From assembly GCF_030814115.1 (NCBI RefSeq), contig NZ_JAUSUP010000001.1, forward strand, positions 558,001 through 622,000: 64,000 bases of DNA. Direction: 5' to 3'. Under the pieces are notes generated by a model. That model had not been told where the DNA came from. It saw only the letters and a program-made list of their open reading frames with translations, and searched no databases. This stretch comes from Alkalibacillus filiformis (GTDB taxonomy: Bacteria; Bacillota; Bacilli; Bacillales; Alkalibacillaceae). A program made the position numbers and the translations under genes. Shown piece after piece: positions 54,993 to 64,000 of the stretch; position 1 is the stretch's first letter, and each line of letters opens with the position of its first letter.

Positions 54993-55580
54993 TCACCTCA
55001 TAAATAGTCGATAATAAATACCTAATAAGAAATCAATTAAAAAATGGGCTACAAAAGGAACCATCAAATTATTTGTCACTTCGTACATATAACCAATCAG
55101 AAAAGATAAAAGCAAGACTGATATTAACAAAACGATCTTATTTAAATATCTGAAATGAATTAAAGCGAACAATAGACTGGCTATAATAAAACCAGCAAAA
55201 GTATGAATGACTCCTCTAAATAGTACCTCTTCTGCAAATGCAATTAAAAGCGTGATCACCAATATATGAGGAATCGATAAAGCCTTAAACAGCCTTTCAT
55301 TGATCCCACCATCATCATAAGATTTCTTCGGTAAAACTTTAACTAAAATTACATTAATGGTGACGATTAGTAAAGCTGGTAAAATGGCATATACTATAAT
55401 TTCTTTTACATCAAAATACCATAAACTAAAAAATTCACTAAAAGAATTAAATACGAAAAAGCCTAAAATAGCTGCGATTAGTAAAAACAATAATTGGGAG
55501 GCATATACATTGATAATTAATTCACGATCTGACAACTGTTTTACAATTTCAGCCTGGTTTGGTCTTTTGTTCTTCTTCAT
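54993..55580 (-). CDS. ypbD: CPBP-family intramembrane metalloprotease YpbD
   Basis: The 195-residue membrane protein has about five to six helices with the CPBP (CAAX protease/Abi) motifs EEVLFRG, ALIHFRYLN and VAHFLIDFLLG, giving the glutamate and histidine metal site. Substrate is unknown. It follows recQ by 4 bases; the recQ stop overlaps its ribosome-binding site. Confidence 0.88.
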   Translation of the reverse strand: MKKNKRPNQAEIVKQLSDRELIINVYASQLLFLLIAAILGFFVFNSFSEFFSLWYFDVKEIIVYAILPALLIVTINVILVKVLPKKSYDDGGINERLFKALSIPHILVITLLIAFAEEVLFRGVIHTFAGFIIASLLFALIHFRYLNKIVLLISVLLLSFLIGYMYEVTNNLMVPFVAHFLIDFLLGIYYRLFMR

Positions 55581-55584
55581 ATAG

Positions 55585-57045
55585 TCACCTTCTATTAAAG
55601 ATTGCGTTCAACCGATTCTCCCAATAAAATGTTATTTTGTGATCGCTCATCTGATTTTGAAAAACCCAGTTATCTAAGTTAAAGTCACAATGATCACAAC
55701 AGTATGTCGTTGCATTTTTTACCCCATCTTGAAATGAATGATACAAAGCTTCTCTACGACAACCAGAATAATGTAACCAATTTAACATTTTAAGTATACT
55801 TTCTCTTTTAGCTTGTAATCGGTCATCACGAACTCTTTTCAAAGCATTAATCATATCATGATGATTTTGTATAGAGGAGTTTAGCTCCAGCTGATACTTT
55901 AAAAATCTTTCCTTAGTTTCACTTAACCCTTCTACTTCATTGCCATTTAACCGCTCACTTATAAACCACTCTAATTCATCATCATCGGGCAATTCTTGAC
56001 TGATTAATTGAAAAGGGATTGTTTCATCTCCTGGCTGATAGAACAACGTTGCGACACTATGTTCACCATCTCGTCCTGCCCTTCCAACTTCTTGTATATA
56101 AGACTCCAGATTAGATGGCATATGATAATGGACGATTAGTCTGATATTTGCCTTATCAACACCCATACCAAAAGCACTCGTACAGCAAATAACGTCTAAC
56201 TGATCATACATGAATTGTTGTTGGATTAATAATCGATCATCTTGGTCCATTCCGCCATGGTAGTAAGCCACTTTTCGCTTAGGAAATTGCTTTTGTAACT
56301 TTCTCGCGACTTCTTCACTAACCTGTCTACTCGAAAAATAAACCATTGTAGGTACATGATTATTGTGTAATAAGTCTTTTAAAGAATCTTCTTTATGCTG
56401 TTGGCCTTCTACTTTCTTTAGCGAAAAAGTAATATTAGGTCGGTCAACTGGATGAATAATTTTATCCATCTTTATTTGTAAATGTTTAATAATATCGTCC
56501 TGAACTTGTGGTGTAGCCGTTGCACTTAGCGCTAATACTGTAGGTTCTTTTAACTGCTTAAAAATTGTATGTAATTTCATATAATCTGTTCTGAACTCAT
56601 GTCCCCATTGTGAAATACAGTGCGCTTCATCAACGACAAAATATGAAACATTTACTTGCCTTAATCTTTTCATAACTCTTTCTTGTTGCAACATTTCAGG
56701 TGAACAATAAATTAACTTATACTTGTTTAAATTATTTAAAAGCTTTTGCTTCGCTTTTTCATCAACTAAGCTATTGATAGCTGCGACTTTTTTAATCCCT
56801 TTTGATTTTAATATTTTCACTTGATCAACCATTAAAGAAATAAGCGGAGACACAACTACAGTTACACCTTCTGCGATCAAGGCAGGTAGTTGATATGTAA
56901 TTGACTTTCCGCTCCCTGTAGGTAAAGTAGCTAGCGTATGTCTACCATCTAATACAGATTGGATAATCTCTTTTTGACCTTCTCGAAACTGACTATGGTT
57001 AAAGTAGGTCCGTAACTGCTCTTCTAATTTAGAATGATTGGCCAT
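55585..57045 (-). CDS. recQ: RecQ-family DNA helicase (short form)
   Basis: The 486-residue helicase has motif I TLPTGSGKSITYQLP, motif II DEAHCISQWGHEFR and motif VI QEVGRAGRDG, then the zinc-binding domain (YSGCRREALY to CCDHCDF). It ends after that, with no winged-helix or HRDC domain, like B. subtilis RecS (YpbC). It overlaps the ypbB end by 17 bases. Confidence 0.92.
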   Translation of the reverse strand: MANHSKLEEQLRTYFNHSQFREGQKEIIQSVLDGRHTLATLPTGSGKSITYQLPALIAEGVTVVVSPLISLMVDQVKILKSKGIKKVAAINSLVDEKAKQKLLNNLNKYKLIYCSPEMLQQERVMKRLRQVNVSYFVVDEAHCISQWGHEFRTDYMKLHTIFKQLKEPTVLALSATATPQVQDDIIKHLQIKMDKIIHPVDRPNITFSLKKVEGQQHKEDSLKDLLHNNHVPTMVYFSSRQVSEEVARKLQKQFPKRKVAYYHGGMDQDDRLLIQQQFMYDQLDVICCTSAFGMGVDKANIRLIVHYHMPSNLESYIQEVGRAGRDGEHSVATLFYQPGDETIPFQLISQELPDDDELEWFISERLNGNEVEGLSETKERFLKYQLELNSSIQNHHDMINALKRVRDDRLQAKRESILKMLNWLHYSGCRREALYHSFQDGVKNATTYCCDHCDFNLDNWVFQNQMSDHKITFYWENRLNAIFNRR

Positions 57046-58105
57046 CTTGAACCTCCTGCTTATGATGTTCAGCTCCTAGGCGAGCCAACGTTAGTCTAAT
57101 TTGAAAATAGGTAACATCCTCTGGTAGTTGCTCTTTAATTAGTTTTAGTCGCTTAGTAGTTAAATGATTAGTGGCTTTTTCAATCAAACTGAAGACGTGT
57201 CCCGACACATATTCGTCTATTTTAAAGGCTTGATCTTTAGTAGCAATTTCGACGATGTGATCTTCTATCGTACTTCTCTTCAAATTACGAATGTACGCTA
57301 TTTGTTCAACCGTGTAACCTTGATTAACTTTCTCAAATGTCACTTGTGCCGAATGAGTTAAAGATGTCTCATTTCGGTTCATTAAAAATTTATAACAAAT
57401 TGGGAAATTTTGATCGTTATTGAGAATAAACTCAATCCATAAATGAACTGTTGAAATGATATGTAGCTGAACGATTCGATCAGGTTGATTAAATTCGGAT
57501 GCTATTTGACTAATACTTAACCCAACTTGATCAGCACCTGTAAAGCTCATCATCATTAAATTAGCTCGCTTTTCGTCAACAAGTTGAAATAATTGGTGAA
57601 GTTCTTGATATAGTGCTTCTCCATTATTGGACAGGAGTCCAGATTCTTTTAACACGTTTTTTACATCTCTTTGTACTTCATCATTGTCTGAAACGGGTAA
57701 AAAATGATGATGACCTTTTATTAGGTGTGATGTCGATTGAAGAAGTAGCTGTAACTTCCGGTAAAATGGTAGAGCTATTTGACTATACTCTTCACCGTTA
57801 AAATAAAGGTTTGTAAACCATTGCTCCTCCTTATTAAGCTTGTGTGCTTCTTCTGTTAAGTAGGTCAACTCACCGCTGTTTAACAGGAGCCCCTTAGAAA
57901 TAAGTCGATCAATGCAGTAGTCAAATTCTTCTTTACTTAACTTTGGTAAGATTCCTAGATAAGGACCTAGTTTAAACAATAGGCTATCTTGAATGGTCTG
58001 GGCGGATTTTTTACCTTTTAGTATGTGATAAATTGAGCTAGTTGTACGTTGATTCTCTATGTAACTAAGTAAATACAAAATCAATCTTTCAAATAACATT
58101 TGCAT
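57029..58105 (-). CDS. ypbB: YpbB, helix-turn-helix domain protein
   Basis: The 358-residue protein has a C-terminal helicase-associated helix-turn-helix (about 265-345: VNQGYTVEQIAYIRNLKRSTIEDHIVEIA) of the kind found at the end of RecQ proteins. The rest is mostly helical and unknown. Because the partner RecQ is short, YpbB may supply the missing module; that is inference. GGAGAGCG precedes two possible ATGs (58105 and 58099). Confidence 0.82.
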   Translation of the reverse strand: MQMLFERLILYLLSYIENQRTTSSIYHILKGKKSAQTIQDSLLFKLGPYLGILPKLSKEEFDYCIDRLISKGLLLNSGELTYLTEEAHKLNKEEQWFTNLYFNGEEYSQIALPFYRKLQLLLQSTSHLIKGHHHFLPVSDNDEVQRDVKNVLKESGLLSNNGEALYQELHQLFQLVDEKRANLMMMSFTGADQVGLSISQIASEFNQPDRIVQLHIISTVHLWIEFILNNDQNFPICYKFLMNRNETSLTHSAQVTFEKVNQGYTVEQIAYIRNLKRSTIEDHIVEIATKDQAFKIDEYVSGHVFSLIEKATNHLTTKRLKLIKEQLPEDVTYFQIRLTLARLGAEHHKQEVQDGQSF

Positions 58106-58145
58106 CGCTCTCCAGTATATACACCATTATATCATTCGTAAAAAG

Positions 58146-58174
58146 TTGCATTCTATTGTCTATCTATTTAAAAT
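58146..58174 (+). promoter_or_regulatory. Sigma-A promoter of fer
   Basis: TTGCAT (58146-58151), a 17-base spacer and TAAAAT (58169-58174) lie 36 bases before the fer start codon. Confidence 0.6.
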
Positions 58175-58195
58175 TAAAATATAACTCGTCTATGA

Positions 58196-58450
<255 letters not shown>

Positions 58451-58461
58451 TTAACAAACTG

Positions 58462-58493
58462 TAGATGGTCAAATAAAGGCCATCTATTTTTAT
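58462..58493 (+). terminator. Terminator after fer
   Basis: A 7-bp stem (58462-58468 with 58480-58486) is followed by ATTTTTAT on the plus strand. It overlaps the end of the convergent regulator gene. Confidence 0.6.
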
Positions 58494-58939
58494 GAAATTC
58501 TTTCAAATAACTCATAAGTCTCCTTATAATCAGTACTTCTCATGTACACATTGAAGGAGCGATCAACAATTCGATAATGGTTATGTATAGAATGCTTCTG
58601 TAAACTGTAACCTTCATGTTCGATGATTGGTTTCCAATGTTCGTCTAATGTGTCATATGAGATTTGTTTTTGAATGACTGTTTTTCGACTGTATGTTTGT
58701 AGACATTCAACAGGATTACGATCACCTAGTGTATATTGAATGGCTGGGCTATCTTTAAATAACGATACAAACGCTACAATCGTCGGCCAATTAGCTAACT
58801 TTCTTCCCTTTTCAATTTCCACCAATGTTTTCTTAGAAATGCCTAAAGTATGACACATTTCGTTTTGGGTGATTCCTTGTTCAGCACGTACGACTCTAAC
58901 TCTAGTTGAAACTAATAATTGAATCGTTTCGAAATCCAT
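58490..58939 (-). CDS. Xre-type helix-turn-helix regulator
   Basis: The 149-residue protein has an N-terminal HTH_3 domain (about 13-62: VRVVRAEQGITQNEMCHTLGISKKTLVEIEKGRKLANWPT). A C-terminal domain of ~80 residues follows (LQTYSRKTVIQKQISYDTLDEHWKPI...) that I cannot assign. It lies between fer and ppa, convergent to fer and divergent from ppa. Its target is unknown; self-regulation or control of ppa would fit the layout, but no operator is evident. Confidence 0.75.
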   Translation of the reverse strand: MDFETIQLLVSTRVRVVRAEQGITQNEMCHTLGISKKTLVEIEKGRKLANWPTIVAFVSLFKDSPAIQYTLGDRNPVECLQTYSRKTVIQKQISYDTLDEHWKPIIEHEGYSLQKHSIHNHYRIVDRSFNVYMRSTDYKETYELFERIS

Positions 58940-59018
58940 TTCACTACACCCTTCAACAAAAATTGCTTCATTATCTTATATTTTAACATGGTTGTTTCTT
59001 TTCTTCCTATATAAAGAT

Positions 59019-59027
59019 TGATATAAT
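59019..59027 (+). promoter_or_regulatory. Extended -10 promoter element of ppa
   Basis: TGATATAAT (TGnTATAAT) lies 35 bases before the ppa start. No convincing -35 at 17 bases, as seen also at recU. Confidence 0.5.
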
Positions 59028-59061
59028 GAATAAGCAAAATAAAGTTTAAGGAGGAAACATT

Positions 59062-59553
59062 GTGGCTAAAAACAAAATTACAGATGTATTAGTAGAAATA
59101 CCTACAGGAAGCCAAAACAAATATGAATATGATAAAGAAAAAGGTGTCTTCAAATTAGACCGTGTTCTTTTCTCGGCACAATTCTACCCTGCAGAATATG
59201 GTTATATTGATGAAACTTTAGCTTTAGATAACGATCCATTAGATGCTCTAGTAATAACAACTAATCCAACATTCCCTGGATGTGTAATCGAATCTAAAGT
59301 GTTAGGTTTCTTAAACATGATCGATGACGGTGAAGAAGACCAAAAACTTATTGCTGTACCAGTTGAAGACCCACGTTTCAATGACGTTAACTCATTAGAT
59401 GACTTACCACAACATAAACTTGATGAAATTTCTCATTTCTTCCAAACATATAAAGACTTACAAGGTAAGAAAACAGAAATTGGTGAATATGAAGGTGTAG
59501 AAGCTGCTAACAAGCTAATTGATGAGTGTATTGCACGTTATCAAGGAAACTAA
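59062..59553 (+). CDS. ppa: Inorganic pyrophosphatase, family I
   Basis: The 163-residue enzyme hydrolyses pyrophosphate. It has the family I core ITDVLVEIPTGSQNKYEYD, the aspartate signature DNDPLDAL, and PVEDPRFNDV. B. subtilis instead uses the unrelated family II (DHH) enzyme, so this is a useful difference. The start is GTG, 7 bases after GGAGG. A strong bidirectional terminator follows. Confidence 0.95.
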   Translation: MAKNKITDVLVEIPTGSQNKYEYDKEKGVFKLDRVLFSAQFYPAEYGYIDETLALDNDPLDALVITTNPTFPGCVIESKVLGFLNMIDDGEEDQKLIAVPVEDPRFNDVNSLDDLPQHKLDEISHFFQTYKDLQGKKTEIGEYEGVEAANKLIDECIARYQGN

Positions 59554-59560
59554 ATACCAT

Positions 59561-59600
59561 TTTTAAAAAGCTGTCTCAACAATTTGAGACAGCTTTTTAA
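59561..59600. terminator. Bidirectional terminator between ppa and resE
   Basis: A 15-bp perfect stem (59565-59579 with 59584-59598, 4-base loop) has A/T tails both ways. It serves the convergent ppa and res transcripts. Confidence 0.9.
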
Positions 59601-59603
59601 AAC

Positions 59604-61349
59604 TTATTTTCTTGGTAATGTAAATGTAAATGATGTGCCTTCATTATACTTACTTTTAGCATAAATGTTCCCGTCATGAGCTTCAACAATATGCTTAGCA
59701 ATCGATAACCCAAGTCCTGTCCCTTTCTTAGATTGGTTTCTCGTTCTAGCTTTATCACTCTTGTAAAACCTTTCAAAGACGAAAGGTAAATCCTCTTCAG
59801 AAATACCAGAACCGTTATCTTGAACCTCTACAACAAGATCTTCGTTTTGTTTAGACACATTTACTTTCACAAAGCCCCCAACATCAGTATGTCTAAAGGC
59901 ATTATCAATTAAATTTGTTAACACTTGTTCAATTCTGTCAGGGTCGATATTTACTAGTTGGTTTTCTATTGATACATGTACATCAAATTCAATATTTTGT
60001 TCAGTTGAAATGTTAGTAAACTTTCTAGCTACGCGTTCAATGAAATCTTGAAAGTTGACTTCCTCAATGTTCAATTGAATATGTCCAGCTTCCATTCTAG
60101 CTAAGTCTAGTAATTCATTTACTAAACGCCCCATACGTAATGACTCATCATAAATAATTTGAGCCAATTCCTGTTTTTCTTCTTTCGTTTCAGCAACGTC
60201 ATCAACAATCGCTTCTGAATAACCTTGCATCATAGAGATCGGTGTTCTTAATTCGTGCGATACGTTCGCTAAAAAATCTTTCCTCAACTTATCTAGTTGT
60301 CGTTCGTCTGTCATATCACGAATGATCGCAACAACACCTACAACGACGGAATCATCATATAAAGGTGTCATGACAAGCACATAAGAACGACCTTGAACGA
60401 CGATTTCTGTTGAATGTTCTACTTCATTTGCTAAAACTTGTGTGAAATATTCTTTTAATTCTTCTGGAAGTTCATCTTTTTGTAGACTATTCTCATACAC
60501 GATCTGTTCTAAAAACTGTTCAGCAGGTGGATTGATGATTAATACATCAAGTTTTCGGTTAACCGTAATCACACCATCTGCCATCGACTTAAGAATACTC
60601 GACAATTGCGATTTCTCTTGGTTTAATGCAGTAATATGATAATTTAACTGCCTTCTCATTAAGTTGAAGGAATTAGCTAATTCGCCAATTTCATCATACG
60701 TCAAGACTGGTACTTTTGTATGGAATTCTCCTCTTGCCAATTCTGAGGCAGCTTTTCTCATTTTTATTAACGGAGCTGTAATTCTAGTTGATAAGAAAAA
60801 TGCAAAGATTGTTGTTAAAACAATAGCTATAGATGCTGCTAATAAAATAATGTTTGTCGTTTGTTCCGTTGTTTCTTCTACAACATTTAAAGATTGATAA
60901 ACATAAATAGCTCCACGTTCATCGTGTGTAGGAACTCCGACAATAATTATATCTTCGTTTGCGTTTGGTAATGTAGAGATTTCTTTTATTTGCTCGCCGT
61001 GTGATAAAGCCCGACTAATATCTGATTGAGTAATAAACCACGTCGGTTCAATCTCTAAATACTCTTCATAAGTATCATTTTGCCAATACTGATGTTCATC
61101 GAAAAAGATTGTCACACGCGTAGATTGGTCCATCAATTGGTTAACGGTGTCAATACTAACACCTTCATCTTCGTGGCTTTCAACCAATGATTGTACGCTT
61201 TCAGCTTGATTTAAAAGGTTCATTTCAGCATCTTCAACATAGAAGTTCTCAAAAAACTCAAGTAAAAGCACAGTCAATATCAAGAGTACGAAAGCCACTA
61301 ACATAATAATCGTTAACCAAAGCTTAAAAACAACACTTTTCCAAAACAT
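59604..61349 (-). CDS. resE: Sensor histidine kinase ResE
   Basis: The 581-residue kinase responds to oxygen limitation and nitric oxide with ResD. Layout: membrane helix 1 (about 10-31), an extracytoplasmic domain to ~165, membrane helix 2 (166-187), HAMP (188-240), PAS (about 250-350), and the phosphoacceptor H365 in SHELRTPISMM. The ATPase motifs are NLIDNAFRHTD, DNGSGI and GTGLGLSIAKH. Its ATG overlaps the resD stop by one base. Confidence 0.93.
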   Translation of the reverse strand: MFWKSVVFKLWLTIIMLVAFVLLILTVLLLEFFENFYVEDAEMNLLNQAESVQSLVESHEDEGVSIDTVNQLMDQSTRVTIFFDEHQYWQNDTYEEYLEIEPTWFITQSDISRALSHGEQIKEISTLPNANEDIIIVGVPTHDERGAIYVYQSLNVVEETTEQTTNIILLAASIAIVLTTIFAFFLSTRITAPLIKMRKAASELARGEFHTKVPVLTYDEIGELANSFNLMRRQLNYHITALNQEKSQLSSILKSMADGVITVNRKLDVLIINPPAEQFLEQIVYENSLQKDELPEELKEYFTQVLANEVEHSTEIVVQGRSYVLVMTPLYDDSVVVGVVAIIRDMTDERQLDKLRKDFLANVSHELRTPISMMQGYSEAIVDDVAETKEEKQELAQIIYDESLRMGRLVNELLDLARMEAGHIQLNIEEVNFQDFIERVARKFTNISTEQNIEFDVHVSIENQLVNIDPDRIEQVLTNLIDNAFRHTDVGGFVKVNVSKQNEDLVVEVQDNGSGISEEDLPFVFERFYKSDKARTRNQSKKGTGLGLSIAKHIVEAHDGNIYAKSKYNEGTSFTFTLPRK

Positions 61350-62065
61350 TACGCGTCTTGGACCTCAAACTTGTAGCCTACACCCCATACTGTAACAATC
61401 ATTTTAGCTGCATCTTCTGATACTTTATTTAGTTTCTCGCGCAATCGTTTAACGTGGGTGTCAACGGTTCTTAAATCACCAAAAAACTCGTATTCCCACA
61501 CTTCTTTTAATAACTCTTCGCGATCAAATACTTTATCAGGTGATTTAGCTAAATAATAAAGCAACTCATATTCTTTTGGTGTTAGACTAACTTCAATATC
61601 ATCCGCTAATACACGATGAGCGTCTTTATCTATAGTCAGATGAGGGAAGACTAACACATTTTGAGAATCAGGCTTAGTCTCTAAATATTTTGTTACTGAA
61701 GAACGTCTTAATAAAGCCTTAACCCTTAATACAACTTCTCGTGGACTAAATGGTTTGACGATATAATCATCAGCCCCTGCTTCAAAACCGTGTACTCGGT
61801 TTGTTTCTTCACCTTTTGCCGTTAACATAATGACTGGTGTAGCTTTTTGCTCTCTTAATTGTTCGCAAACTTCCATACCATCGATGCCTGGCAACATAAG
61901 GTCTAATAAGATTAAGTCATAATCTTGGTCTAAAGCTTTAGCTAACGCACCATCACCATCTTCAGCTTCATCAATTTCAAATCCTTCACGTTCTAAATAA
62001 AGCCTTAACAAACGACGAATGCGTTCCTCATCATCAACAACTAGAATCTTTGCCTCTTCTGACAT
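61349..62065 (-). CDS. resD: Response regulator ResD
   Basis: The 238-residue OmpR-type regulator has a receiver domain with phosphoacceptor D55 (LILLDLMLPGIDG), T/K switch residues (MLTAKG, IVKPFSPRE), and a winged-helix output domain (ending VWGVGYKFEV). In Bacillus it activates the resABC, qcr-type and ctaA respiratory genes. The ATG at 62065 is preferred over 62074, whose ribosome-binding site would overlap the start. Confidence 0.94.
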   Translation of the reverse strand: MSEEAKILVVDDEERIRRLLRLYLEREGFEIDEAEDGDGALAKALDQDYDLILLDLMLPGIDGMEVCEQLREQKATPVIMLTAKGEETNRVHGFEAGADDYIVKPFSPREVVLRVKALLRRSSVTKYLETKPDSQNVLVFPHLTIDKDAHRVLADDIEVSLTPKEYELLYYLAKSPDKVFDREELLKEVWEYEFFGDLRTVDTHVKRLREKLNKVSEDAAKMIVTVWGVGYKFEVQDA

Positions 62066-62091
62066 ACTAGACATCTCCTTCTATAAAATAT

Positions 62092-63285
62092 TTACGAAGC
62101 ATACGAATGTAAACCTGCAATTACAAGGTTAATAACGATTAAGTTAAACATAATGATCACAAAGCCAACCACAGCTAACCATGCAGATTTTTTACCATGC
62201 CAACCTCTCGTTAACCTTAAGTGTAGGAACACCGCATAGAATAACCACGTGATTAAGGCCCACACTTCTTTCGGATCCCAACCCCAGAAGCGGCCCCATG
62301 CTTCTTGAGCCCAAATAGCTGCAAATATTAAGCCACCTAATGTAAATAATGGGAAGCCTATAGCGATTGAACGATACATGACATCGTCTACAACATCAGG
62401 GTTAATTTTACCAAACTTAGTTTGTAAGTACGCTCCAATTCTTTTACCTTTTAAAGTGAGACGGGCTAAACCATATAACAGTAAACCTGCTAATAAGGAT
62501 AACGTTAACGTATTAAGCTTCTTACCTGCATCAATTCCTTGCATCCACGATGGTGCTTCAATACCTGAATTGAAACGGTCTTCTGTCATAAGGTCTGAAT
62601 TGCTTGGTTGGAATAATGCCAGCATTTCATATTCAACCTCATATTGATAACCATCAGATTCTTTAATAAATGTCGCTTCATAATCCATTGCTCCAAACCC
62701 AGTTGAAAGAATTATGAATCCGACCGTTGAAAGAACTGCATAAATAATAATTTCTAACCACGTTGTTTCTTTGTTTCTTACTGTTTGATCAATTTTAACT
62801 ATTAAGAAAAGTAAACCCGCTATGAAACTAATAGCTAATATAGCTTGTGCTAAACCAACTAAAGTGACGTGAATGTATAACCAATGCGACTGTAAAGATG
62901 GCACTAATGGTGATACTTCTTGCGGGAACATACTGCCATAACCGATAATAACAATCGCAATAGGTAAAGCTATCAACCCTAAAGCAGGTATACCATATAC
63001 GAAATGAATAACAATAAAACATAAAACTAACATTAAACCAAAGAACGTAATGTACTCGAACATATTACTCACTGGAATGTGCCCAGCTTCAATCCACCTA
63101 AAGATATAAGCTGTTAAATGCGAGGCAAAACCAATAATCGTAAATGTCATTGCAAGTTTTGTTGCTTTAGACTTTTTATTTTCATCTCTATTATTTCCTA
63201 AAGTCATTCCAAAGAATGCTGTAGCAATTAGATAAACGAAAAAGGTTATATAGAGAAATGTACTACTTAAAACATAAAAATCCAT
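62092..63285 (-). CDS. resC: Cytochrome c biogenesis protein ResC (CcsA-type heme handler)
   Basis: The 397-residue polytopic membrane protein has about eight helices and the heme-handling WWD motif WGRFWGWDPKEVWALITWL near residue 330-348. With ResB it forms the System II cytochrome c synthetase that attaches heme to CxxCH proteins such as QcrC. It follows resB by 28 bases and precedes resD by 26. Confidence 0.93.
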   Translation of the reverse strand: MDFYVLSSTFLYITFFVYLIATAFFGMTLGNNRDENKKSKATKLAMTFTIIGFASHLTAYIFRWIEAGHIPVSNMFEYITFFGLMLVLCFIVIHFVYGIPALGLIALPIAIVIIGYGSMFPQEVSPLVPSLQSHWLYIHVTLVGLAQAILAISFIAGLLFLIVKIDQTVRNKETTWLEIIIYAVLSTVGFIILSTGFGAMDYEATFIKESDGYQYEVEYEMLALFQPSNSDLMTEDRFNSGIEAPSWMQGIDAGKKLNTLTLSLLAGLLLYGLARLTLKGKRIGAYLQTKFGKINPDVVDDVMYRSIAIGFPLFTLGGLIFAAIWAQEAWGRFWGWDPKEVWALITWLFYAVFLHLRLTRGWHGKKSAWLAVVGFVIIMFNLIVINLVIAGLHSYAS

Positions 63286-63313
63286 TTTATCCCTCCTCGG
63301 GTAAGTCCATTTA

Positions 63314-64000
63314 TTACTTTAATTCTTGTTGATCTTCAAACTCTTGGACGTTTGTATCTTCAGTTATTTTCTCTAACTCTTGCTTCATACCATACCAGTT
63401 TTTATTCGTATGAATCCCAATGTGATAAATCCCTTCACCTTTTGGATGAATCCATACACGTCTATGATACCAGTACAGTCCTTGCACGACACCGATCATA
63501 AAAATGCCGGCACCTAAGCCGAATAACGGCAATGTATTATCCTTTTTCACCGTTAAACCAGATGCAGAACGGCGATCTATTCCTGTTACGTTCATAACTA
63601 GTTCATTATCTTCTGATAACGGTATAATATCTTCTTGTAAATAGAAGAAACGTTCTGAATCACCTGTATCAGGATTTTCTACAGAGAAAATTAAACCAGG
63701 ATTTCTAGGAAACTTTGAAAATGATGATGGACCATTTTCTGTGAACTCTAACTCTGGATACCAATCATCAACAGAAACCATTATATCACTTTCTTCTAAA
63801 TGGAACTCAGGTGGTGCCTCGTCACTATAAAAAGTGAACTCACCTAGAACTTCATCATTTAATTGGACATCGAAAGACATAGAATCATACTCTGCCTCAA
63901 GTTGAGTACCTGCTTGGTAAAGTGCATAACCATCAAAAGTAACAGGTTGATTTAACCTGATCTCTCCTCTTGTCACTTCCTCTAGTTCAGGTTCTTGTCC
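63314..64000 (-). CDS. resB: Cytochrome c biogenesis protein ResB (5' part beyond window)
   Basis: The frame is open to the window edge, so this is the C-terminal ~228 residues of a ~540-residue protein. Visible are the extracytoplasmic domain (TRGEIRLNQPVTFDGYALYQAGTQLE), the final membrane helix near LFGLGAGIFMIGVVQGLYWYHRR, and the cytoplasmic tail. The GTG at 63976 is internal, not the start. It partners ResC in heme ligation. Confidence 0.9.
   Translation of the reverse strand, partial: GQEPELEEVTRGEIRLNQPVTFDGYALYQAGTQLEAEYDSMSFDVQLNDEVLGEFTFYSDEAPPEFHLEESDIMVSVDDWYPELEFTENGPSSFSKFPRNPGLIFSVENPDTGDSERFFYLQEDIIPLSEDNELVMNVTGIDRRSASGLTVKKDNTLPLFGLGAGIFMIGVVQGLYWYHRRVWIHPKGEGIYHIGIHTNKNWYGMKQELEKITEDTNVQEFEDQQELK

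Overview
The window is core chromosome from a low-GC, endospore-forming member of the Bacillaceae. Sporulation and germination genes (spoIVA, spoVIF, sleB, ypeB), bacillithiol genes (bshA, ypdA), the menaquinol:cytochrome c reductase genes (qcrABC) and the respiratory regulators resDE all point there. Gene order follows the Bacillus subtilis ypsA-to-resB region closely, and almost everything is on the minus strand. Several proteins have strongly acidic segments (PonA tail, QcrC tail, SleB linker), which suggests a salt-adapted relative. That last point is inference; no species can be named from sequence alone.

Layout. 1-7.7 kb: ypsA (partial), cdd, yppE, a 43-codon ORF, yppC, divergent recU-ponA, then ypoC-nth-dnaD. 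7.8-14.5 kb: asnS, aspB, ypmB, a secreted protein resembling a metal-site-less ComEC-type metallo-beta-lactamase domain (where B. subtilis has ypmA), and dinG. 14.5-21.5 kb: one long operon ypjD-dapB-mgsA-bshA-cca-birA-panB-panC-panD. 21.6-24.5 kb: ypjC on plus, a remnant of an ISL3-type element, yugP, a 60-residue membrane protein and ypjA. 24.5-33.4 kb: qcrABC and cheR-aroC-aroB-aroA-ypiA-ypiB-ypiF. 33.4-34.4 kb: a deleted ISL3-type element with intact ends and target duplication. 34.4-38.2 kb: hepS-menG-hepT-ndk and hbs. 38.2-47 kb: spoIVA, an interrupted yphF, yphE, spoVIF, gpsA, der, ypfD, plsC, cmk, ypfA. 47-58 kb: ypeB-sleB, ansA, ypdA, gudB, ddl, mecB, ypbE, ypbD, recQ, ypbB. 58-64 kb: fer, an Xre-type regulator, ppa, and resE-resD-resC-resB (partial).

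Functionally, hepS/hepT/menG make menaquinone, QcrABC oxidises it, ResB/ResC mature the c-type cytochromes and ResDE controls this respiration. aroC-aroB-aroA supply chorismate for the same quinone. The pan, dapB and bshA genes form a cofactor and thiol block.

No wholly new multi-gene system is visible. The most unusual items are: (1) two inverted copies of a 146-bp GC-rich hairpin carried in the leader of an ISL3-type element, with a compensatory base-pair change between copies; (2) a hairpin in the same leader that would hide the transposase ribosome-binding site and start codon; (3) the apparent pseudo-metallohydrolase next to dinG; (4) a single in-frame stop in yphF; and (5) loss of genes present in the B. 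subtilis order, notably trp/aroH/hisC/tyrA together with mtrA and mtrB, and also bshB1.
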